Position numbers and translations under genes: made by a program. Shown piece by piece: positions 56,652 to 64,000 of a stretch of 64,000 bases of DNA. Under the pieces are notes generated by a model. The model was not told the DNA's origin. It saw only the letters and a program-made list of their open reading frames with translations, and did not search any database. The DNA is from Conoideocrella luteorostrata. Taxonomy: Eukaryota > Ascomycota > Sordariomycetes > Hypocreales > Clavicipitaceae. Location: the NCBI GenBank assembly GCA_032433595.1, contig JASWJB010000016.1, positions 124,001-188,000 on the forward strand. Reading direction: 5' to 3'. Positions within the stretch are counted from its first letter, which is position 1. The number at the start of each line of letters is the position of its first letter.

Positions 56652-58921
56652 ATGGAAGCAACGCCAATAGGAGAGTCTATTAAGACGTCGTACATATTCC
56701 ACGTCTTAAAGTCAAGAGATTCAGATTGCTAATTTTGCTTTTAGGTGCGAGCGATGTCGTCGCCGAAAGGTAAGCAATAGACGCAGTGAATAATTGGGCT
56801 TCCTCAACTAACTTGATGCCGTCGGTAGATTAAATGCGATCGTAAGAGGCCGTGTTCCCGCTGTGTTAAAGCTGGCACTGAATGTGTCTTACGAGGCACC
56901 GGAGAGAAGCAAAGGTATTTATCTCACTCTTACCGCCATTTACGGCCCAGCCCTAGTTGTGCTGACGGCGTGGTCATGCTAGACCAGTGTCAAAAAGTTA
57001 TGTGCAGGCTCTCGAGGGCCAGGTTGCTGCTCTAGAACAGATCATTCGCAAACTAGCCACTGCAGATAATGTGGAAAGAGATGAGATTCTTTCCGAGCTT
57101 TCGGTGAGCCCGGCCTCTACAAATATCGGACCAGTGAGCGAAAAGTCTCTACCTGAGGTTAAGCCGGACAATGGCGTAGCGATAGCTCGGTTGCGCTCTG
57201 GGCAGTTAAGACGACCTCGGGATAGTAACGCTGCGCAGTTTTTTGGCGGGACAAGCTCATTCCAAATCCACTTCTCTAGAGAGCAGACTCAGATGAGTTC
57301 CTCGCCCTTGGCTGACAGGACCGGAGCAGCACCGGTTGTAAGCCAACTTGATCAAGGACCGACGGCAACAACTGAGTTCACGTCTGAAGAGCTGACAAGT
57401 TCCAGCGGAAGCTTTCAGTATGCGCCTCACGATCAAACTTCACAAACACTTATGGCAACTTTTTTCAAAGAGCAATACCAGTACAACATGGTCGTTTATC
57501 GTGAATACTTCCTAAGAGATTATGACATTGGTTCGGGGACATACTACTCGGATCTTCTATTGTACGCCATTTGTTCACTAGCAGCTCTCCTCTATGACGA
57601 CTTCCTCAAACTATCCGACGTATTTTCAGGCCAAGCTCAAGCTCTCCTCTACGCGACTCTGGACAAGCCTGATCTCACCACCCTCCAAGCCCTAATACTA
57701 CTTGGCCACCGAGAAATTGCTGTGGGACAAGCATCCAAAGGCTGGTTATTTTGTGGTATGGCTTTTCGGCTTGCTCACGAGATGGGCCTACATCTAGATC
57801 CCAGTAACTGGGGTGGATCTGCAGGATCTTGCCGGGACAGGGAGATCCTTCGTCGAGTCTATTGGGGGATCTTCATCGCAGACAAACAACTTAGCTTATA
57901 CTTCGGACGACCGCCAGCTTTGTATCCGAGCGAGTCAGATGTTCGAAATACAATCAGACTCCAATACCCAGCTGACTGGCAAAACTTACTGGAAACGTAT
58001 ATATGCCACAATGCTACCGTATCGGAGTACGAGAACGGCGTAGCGCTTGTAGGCTCTTTCATCTACCAGGCGGAGCTTTCAAAGATTATCCACGTTATGA
58101 TTACGGATCTTTTCGAGAACAGACGAGGGGATGTTGATCCTGCCATTGCGGCTGCTAGATTGCGAAAAGTCCATGTTTCTTTAACAAAGTGGCTCTCCAG
58201 CCTTCCGGGCACATTGCATTGGAACCAATGGACAGTAGGACAAGTCCCGTCACCTGTTCTTCACTTGCAGTATGTTATTCTGCTCTGGTCTGCCGAATGC
58301 CCAAAACCAACACTAATGCAATTACATAGCATGTTGTTCCATACTGTCATGATTATTCTTCATCGACCGCCGTCTAATATCTTCGAGACGCCCGGGATTT
58401 CCGAGAGTGAAGATGTCGAGATATGTTATGAGTCGCTACAAGCTCTTTTGCGCCTCCTGCGAAGCTATTCCCGCTACTACCGATACAGATCTCTCCCGTT
58501 AGACTTTGTTCAGACCTTATCCACGGCCGCTGGAGTAGTTATGATGAAACGCTTTTTCCAACAATCATCGTGGGATGACCCTGAAATCGAGCGCTCCTTG
58601 TCCTTGTTGAGCGAGGCGATGGATGATGTTCAAAATTCATTACCCTGCGTGAAAGAGATTCGCGATTGCATCATGGGGGCGAGGCAGCTGCGTGAGACAA
58701 CAGTGCCGCCAGATGTGCCGTTCAATGCGCCAGACTTGACGCAAGGGTTTGAGCTTGGTTGTGGGGACGCTGCCGCGGACTTCATGGCTACCTTTGGGGA
58801 CGACCTCGGCACGCTAATCACAGATGAATTCTTAAGCAGCCAACTACAAGTGCAGGACGGGGATGAATTCGAGCTCGAACCCTTTGACTTTAATCGCCCA
58901 CTAGGCAAAAACGAATCATAA
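56652..58921 (+). CDS. Zn2Cys6 fungal transcription factor
   Basis: Five exons (56652-56689, 56745-56769, 56829-56914, 56983-58269, 58330-58921) give 675 residues. The zinc cluster CX2CX6CX5CX2CX6C uses Cys14, 17, 24, 30, 33 and 40 and is spread over exons 1-3; exon 2 is only 25 nt. A heptad coiled coil follows (YVQALEGQVAALEQIIRKLA, 56-75), giving a dimer as in Gal4-type factors. The middle homology region runs from about residue 170, with LLLYAICSLAALLYDD, SKGWLFCGMAFRLAHEMGLH, RRVYWGIFIADKQLSLYFGR and MLFHTVMIILHRPP. The 60-nt last intron (58270-58329) is open in frame; splicing restores HLHMLFHTV. The tail after 600 is acidic and could activate. Target genes unknown; the adjacent DUF1445 gene is one candidate. 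Confidence 0.92.
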
Positions 58922-60724
58922 CAAAAATGGACGGCCTCCCACCATACGACAGAGTTGACTACGTAATCATGTCGATATACGGAGTATGGGGATATGGAAT
59001 ACATGTCGTGCAAGTTTCCTTACCCCCCAACGCCCAGTCTTGGCGCGTATCAACTGTGCTGATTCTTGACATTGACGCCGTCAAGTGGGGAATCATAGGC
59101 AAGCCTCGGCGCCACACGCTGATGCTGATGCCAACTCGCGGGTTTATTAGTTAGTACTCCGTACACTGAGAATATCTAACTTCTATTCTGTCCACAAGGT
59201 AGTATTTGCAGGCTAATCCTGTCTCTTCACATGGGTTACAGTGAGACTGCGATGAGGTGCAGCATCTAGTTATTCGAACATTGCATTCAAAAGCATATGT
59301 GCATTGCATGGGTTATAAATACTGTTAATGACGGAAAAATGCTAGATGCCCGTCAAATCCTGTTGGATCAACCCGTTGGAAGTACTCCGTAACTAGGGAG
59401 TACGGATATAACGTCGTGTCCGGACTCTTCTCGAACGCGTAACCAGGGTCGGAGGTCGGAGCGAGATCGGCACCATTTCAGTGACCAACACAATAGTCGG
59501 CAACTATGTAACTACTCCGTACTCCGTAGTCTTTGTGGAATAATGAAAAAGGAAACGACCGTCGGACTTAGACCAACAGAACCCCCGAAAGTCTTGGCAA
59601 CAAGCTAAGAAACGTGCTTGGCGCCGTTTGTTGGTATGTGTTTATATGGGCCAGCCGGAAGCCACCTAGAAATTGCCATTTTAAGCCGCCTCTTGAAGAT
59701 CCGTGTTGTACAAACCTCATCAAAGCGAGGCACACTAGAGGAACGGTGGAGGATGGTGGAGGACGTCAACTGGTGCGTGTATCCAGGATGATACGGTTTG
59801 ATGGAGGATAGGGTGCCCACTCGACAAGCTCTATCACCTTTTAGTGCGTGGAGAGGCTACAATGTGCGGGAGGTACTTAGCTTTACTTGATGTCTTTTAT
59901 TCCCATCCTCCGTTCTTCCCGGCCCAAATATCTTGGCATTCAGCATTTGCTGCGACGGCCAGACAGTCCTCAAGCTTTTCGCCAAGGCGTTAATGCGACA
60001 TGATTGCGTGGCTAGCCCAGGTAAGGGGTCAATTTAAGAAGAATTAGCGGACCAGCATACCAAAAGATTGCATTTTCCAACCACGAGAGGAGGTACGAAC
60101 AAGGGCACATTGAACTACGCGTACAACGGCTGTGTAGTGTTTTAAGCGGCGCGCCCCATGCCGGCAACATATTTCATACTCCGTATAATATCCGGGCGCC
60201 CATGCTTGGTCTATTATTGCCAAGATGGATAATTCATGTGGATGATCACTAAGGAGGAAATGACAACACAAGTGGACGATACAGGAAGAAAAGAAACCGT
60301 TTTCATCGAAGTATCCTGCCTGATAGCTAGTTGTGGTTTCTTTGCCATGCAACAAGTTTGTAGGATTGAGAAAGCATCTACAGACTTGAGTCGTTTCCAT
60401 CACCAAATTCGTTGTCAACTGCCAACTATTACTCGCTTGTCCTCTCATAGACAGTCTGACCTAACGGCTGTTTTCAATGCCAAGATCACCCAGGCCAAGC
60501 CAAGCTTCTTCGACGTATTACTCGTCTGTCTAATTTAGCAGGAGCTGCTGCCTTTCCTTCTCATCTTTCATATCCTGTTCCCTCTTTTTCTTGCTGTTCG
60601 GTCTCATCGTACCGGTTTTTCTTTTTGGTTTTGGTTTTTTTTCGTGCCGCCTTCACTTTCGCTGCCTCCATTTCGTCAAAGCTCGTTGTCACGACGTCGT
60701 GTGGAAAGAAGCGAAGTCAACGCA
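58922..60724. other. 1.8-kb spacer dense in the TACTCCGTA element
   Basis: Exact copies at 58978, 59155, 59383, 59513, 59520 (the last two overlapping) and 60177. No conserved frame is seen. The last 150 bp is T-rich and may be the GT32 leader. Confidence 0.6.
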
Positions 60725-61711
60725 ATGCGCAAGCACAACCCTTTTGGGCCGTCAGCAAGCAGATCTCGGCCGATACTCTGGGTGATACCTTTACTCCTCT
60801 TCATTGCAATATTAATCTTTCAAGATGCCATATATCAAACATGGGCGCTTATCACATTGAAACAATACTGGCGCGCCAACGAGTCAGATTTCATACTGTC
60901 TGCCGAGCACGACGATTTTGATGTCACGTTCGCAAATTATACCCCTCACCAACTCACCGCCGGGATCCCGTACACAGACGTTATTCCTCCAGTGATCCAC
61001 CACATTGCGCTGGGAACGAGCAGAGAGGAGTGGCGGCCGGAGTGGGAGCTGGCTCTAAAGAGCTGCACCGATTTACATCCAGGATGGGAGACACGGCTAT
61101 GGACGGACACAGAAGCGGTACCTTTCATTGAAGAGTACTTTCCTGATATGAAGAAGATGTGGGATAACTACCCGTATCCGATTGAACGCATAGACGCGCT
61201 GCGATACATGATTTTGTACGAATACGGTGGAGTCATTCTCGACTTGGACATTCGATGCAAACATGCTCTGGGGCCACTCCGACGGTTCAAGTTTGTTGCA
61301 CCGGAGGCCCATCCCACTGGATTCTCCATTAGCTTCCTCATGGCTAGTCGACATAATGAATTTATCGGTGATATCCTGCAGAGTTTATCTTTGTTCAACA
61401 GGCGTTGGTTCATGCTGCCATACGCGGCCGTCATGTTCAGCACAGGCGGGCATTTTGCCTCGGTCCTGCACGCCATACAGTCTGACCGAAGCGAGAACAA
61501 GATCCTGCCAGGGCCTCTACATAGCTTAAACGGCCGTGTGGTTACCCCCTTGTTTGAACACTTGGGCAGCTCGTCATGGCATTCCTACGATGCGCAGCTA
61601 ATTACAATGCTTGGTCATGCGCAGCTAGTGCCGATTTTCTTTGGAATTGGAATAGCGCTGGCGTTATATGTGAGGAGGCGGATGATAATGCGGCGATTGC
61701 GGCTCACATGA
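60725..61711 (+). CDS. Glycosyltransferase family 32 (Och1/Sur1-type)
   Basis: A single exon of 328 residues from the ATG at 60725. It has a type II membrane layout: basic N-terminus, membrane segment at about 17-33, then a lumenal catalytic domain. Family signs are VIPPVIHHIALGTSREEW, WETRLWTDTEAVPFIEEYFP, RIDALRYMILYEYGGVILDL and the DLD metal/sugar-nucleotide motif (173-175), plus FSTGGHF and GSSSWHSYDA towards the end. A second hydrophobic stretch (about 300-316) near the C-terminus could be a further membrane segment. Relatives include alpha-1,6-mannosyltransferase Och1 and the mannosyl-inositolphosphoceramide synthases Sur1/Csh1; the short length and the C-terminal segment fit the latter better, but substrate is inferred. 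Probably Golgi. Confidence 0.9.
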   Translation: MRKHNPFGPSASRSRPILWVIPLLLFIAILIFQDAIYQTWALITLKQYWRANESDFILSAEHDDFDVTFANYTPHQLTAGIPYTDVIPPVIHHIALGTSREEWRPEWELALKSCTDLHPGWETRLWTDTEAVPFIEEYFPDMKKMWDNYPYPIERIDALRYMILYEYGGVILDLDIRCKHALGPLRRFKFVAPEAHPTGFSISFLMASRHNEFIGDILQSLSLFNRRWFMLPYAAVMFSTGGHFASVLHAIQSDRSENKILPGPLHSLNGRVVTPLFEHLGSSSWHSYDAQLITMLGHAQLVPIFFGIGIALALYVRRRMIMRRLRLT

Positions 61712-64000
61712 CACGTTGATATCAGGTGGCTTTTTGTTTTTAGTTCTTTGGAAGCGGGCATAATGTTGTATTTCTGCTTTTTAGAAGGTCGGTAGCTAAA
61801 GCCAAGGGCATGATATAACCCTATCTGTGCTTTGTGATCAAGTGTCTGTACTGCAATACGCTCGCCGCCGACAGCTGACAAATCTAGGACTGTGTTCGAA
61901 TATTGGATCTCTTATAGCCTGTAACCAATGGATTTTGTTAGTATTGCTGATGTTGGTGACAGCCGAATATTTAGCCACTAATCAAATCGCCCTGTTCGCA
62001 TCTTGGCTGGTGCTGATTGCACTTCAGAGATCATTTCGTGAGATGAGGCATTGAGTTTCTTCTTTTGGCAAAGATGTGCGAAGAACTTGGAACTTGCGCA
62101 CCATTTGACGAGGCATGAACCTGCCTTTCACACGAATGCATAATTAGTGCTCAATATACCACCACCACATATAAACTTATATCCCGCAGGCAGAGTAACC
62201 CTGTGGCTGCCCTATACGTCTGTTGCTATTGACTCAGCTGTTCAACGCCATTGTGTTTCTCTTTAGAAATATACTGCCAACACACAAGCATAGTAGGTGA
62301 TGCTGGCCTGATGTTCATTGCTATTGATTCTTGGTCAGGTATAAGGGTAGCTCATTACTGTGCATGTCGTAATGTTAGTCAATGTTCCTTTGCAAGGCAT
62401 AGCTAGTATCTGTGGTATAATCTCTATGGTTGAATCCATTGGGATAAAAACTACAATCCGAAAAGAAGAGGGAGAAGAGGGAGAAGGAGGAAAAGAACAA
62501 AAAGAAAGAAAATAGCCGGAAAGACGTCTCTGCTCACATCGCGTCTTGATCGAAAAGGATTTGGGCCTTATTCAAGTAAAAACGTAGCTCAGTGCCCTAG
62601 ATTACAGACCGAAAGCCACTGGCCACCATTGTTTCGTCGTAGTAGCATGTCGATGTTCAAGATGCTCAGCGACAAGATAGCCTGCAGGCGGGTGGGCAAG
62701 ATGAAGAGGTCATCGCAATTGCAATCGGGCTCGTCTGTATCCGTTTCAGCGGCTATTGTAGTCTCTGTGGCTGCTTTATTAGGCCAAATTCAACGCTTCT
62801 AGTACCTCTCATAAGATTTCACCTTGTGTGGCACGGGAACTGAGTATCTACGAAGGCATTACGGATGACAGGACGCAGACGAGACGGGAGGCGGTGCTTA
62901 CATGGTGAAACGCGCCGAGACAGCCGTGCGAGGCATGTTTTCCGGGTCGTATCGCAATTTTTATTTTTTTTCTTTGATGATGGTGGACCTTGTAAATTCT
63001 GTTCTCGGGATCTCGCGGCCTTGTGACACTGAAAATCTTGGCCAGGCAGAGCATTTGCAACGTCCAACTGCGGCCGTGAGGGAGCTAAATGGCTTGGATG
63101 TGCTCACTGTCCAGATCCGACCGCCATTGTTGGCCGCTGGATGTAAAGCATCAAATGATCCTTGGGGGATTCTTCGAAGCCTCGGAGGGCGTTTCGTTTT
63201 CAAAAGGAAGCCGGTGTAGCAATTCCGAGAGTTACTGTTTACTTGGGCTATAGCCGGTGTCGTAACCATGGTGTTGAGACTGTAGCTAGTTACAGTCTTA
63301 CCAATATGGTGTTCCGGTAAGACGTCCTGACGGCTGTCTCGTTACATGGATCTCAAAACGAGCAAGGCACATCGAGACCCATGACAATATGTAGCCAAAT
63401 TCAACGGAGTCGCGCCCGCTGATCCTCGCCAGATGTCATTAGCACATCCGCTCGGTCGTCTAAGCGGTCCCGGAAGAGTGCAGGAAAGGAAGAGCCCCGA
63501 CACCCTACTTCCAACTGGGAGACCAACGCCTAAGGCTGACGAGTGGTCTTTGTGTAATGCAGCCTGTGAAGCGTAGTAGTACGACAAGGCCGAGCCTTGC
63601 TGACGTTGACAATTCCTCGCGTGACTCGTCTGCATAATTGAAGAGCTCTCGCCGTAGCGTCGTCGCCGCATTTTTGCCCACACCACACGTAAGGAGTGAC
63701 AGCATTGCGCGTGTTGCATCTTCTGATTGATGCGAATATCCTGCGCGGTTTATCGACGGGATTTTGTGCATCCGCAAATGCATTTGCAGTCTGGCTGCGA
63801 TGGAACACTTCCCTTGGTGACGTCACTGGCGTCATTCTTCGCAGTGTCCATCCAGCGCGCAGGTCGGAGTATGTACAGCGCAACTACGGAGTCCGGAGTG
63901 CACAGTAAGAACCAGGGGCTGGAGTTGGAAATTCCAAAAGGTGACCCGACCGGGCGAACATGATCTAAATGTGAACATGAATCAAACAAGTTTGAGGCTG
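61712..64000. other. 2.3-kb terminal region, no gene seen
   Basis: Low-coding stretch to the window edge. Purine-rich AGAAGAGGGAGAAG tract near 62464-62515. Minus-strand frames at 63342-63883 overlap one another in several phases and show no conserved motif. A partial TACGGAGTC element lies near 63886. Confidence 0.5.

Noticed and set aside
63342..63883. Overlapping minus-strand frames at the right end
   Set aside because: Several phases overlap without a conserved motif, so no frame can be chosen.
1..64000. tRNA genes, transposons, CRISPR arrays
   Set aside because: I looked for tRNA B-box-like GGTTCGAATCC sequences and terminal inverted repeats with transposase-like frames and found none convincing. 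A covariance-model search would be decisive.

Overview
The window is nuclear DNA from a filamentous ascomycete, most likely a Sordariomycete and perhaps Hypocreales. The evidence is short introns (about 55-270 nt) with GTRNGT-type donors, several genes typical of Pezizomycotina (a Zn2Cys6 regulator, HAP3/HapC, a fungal bZIP factor, a DUF1445 protein) and balanced base composition. Genus cannot be set from sequence alone. I see no tRNA, rRNA, transposon, CRISPR or viral sequence.

Layout. Positions 1-11992 form a gene-poor block: no recognisable gene, but 16 exact copies of the 9-mer TACTCCGTA/TACGGAGTA. From 12 kb rightward come: a HAD phosphatase like GPP1 (-), a Kel3/KLHDC4 kelch protein (+), a two-exon 56-residue cysteine-rich protein (-), a pyroglutamyl-peptidase I-like protein (-), a secreted amidase (+), trimethylguanosine synthase TGS1 (-), the GRASP protein GRH1 (+), then a compact group of small genes: OST2/DAD1 (-), a TMEM14 protein (+), CMC2 (-) and prefoldin 2/GIM4 (+). 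A 4-kb spacer leads to HAP3 (+), RRN3 (+) and a bZIP factor (+). DOP1 (-) and MON1 (+) are head to head. After a 131-residue hypothetical (-) and a 2.7-kb spacer come a 972-residue disordered-looking protein (+), a DUF1445/D-glutamate cyclase-family protein (+), a Zn2Cys6 regulator (+) and a family 32 glycosyltransferase (+). The last 2.3 kb shows no gene.

How the genes relate. Most are single-copy housekeeping genes, not a biosynthetic cluster. Several serve the secretory and endosomal system: OST2 (N-glycosylation in the ER), GRH1 (ER exit and Golgi), a GT32 enzyme (probably sphingolipid or glycan mannosylation), DOP1 (Golgi/endosome recycling) and MON1 (Rab7/Ypt7 activation). DOP1 and MON1 share a 547-bp intergenic region with a consensus CCAAT box; the same 11-mer lies between OST2 and TMEM14. 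HAP3, a subunit of the CCAAT-binding factor, is also in the window. The DUF1445 gene and the Zn2Cys6 factor are tandem neighbours and may be a catabolic gene with its regulator (inference).

The most unusual signals are the ACGGAGT-based element (at least 32 exact copies, all outside coding exons and introns, often overlapping in tandem or forming inverted repeats), the tiny Cys-rich gene, a bZIP basic region lacking the invariant Asn, and several in-frame introns or internal starts that could give alternative isoforms (HAP3, CMC2, the 972-residue protein, the Zn2Cys6 factor). Gene structures were built by hand from splice signals, reading phase and remembered family conservation, with no database search.
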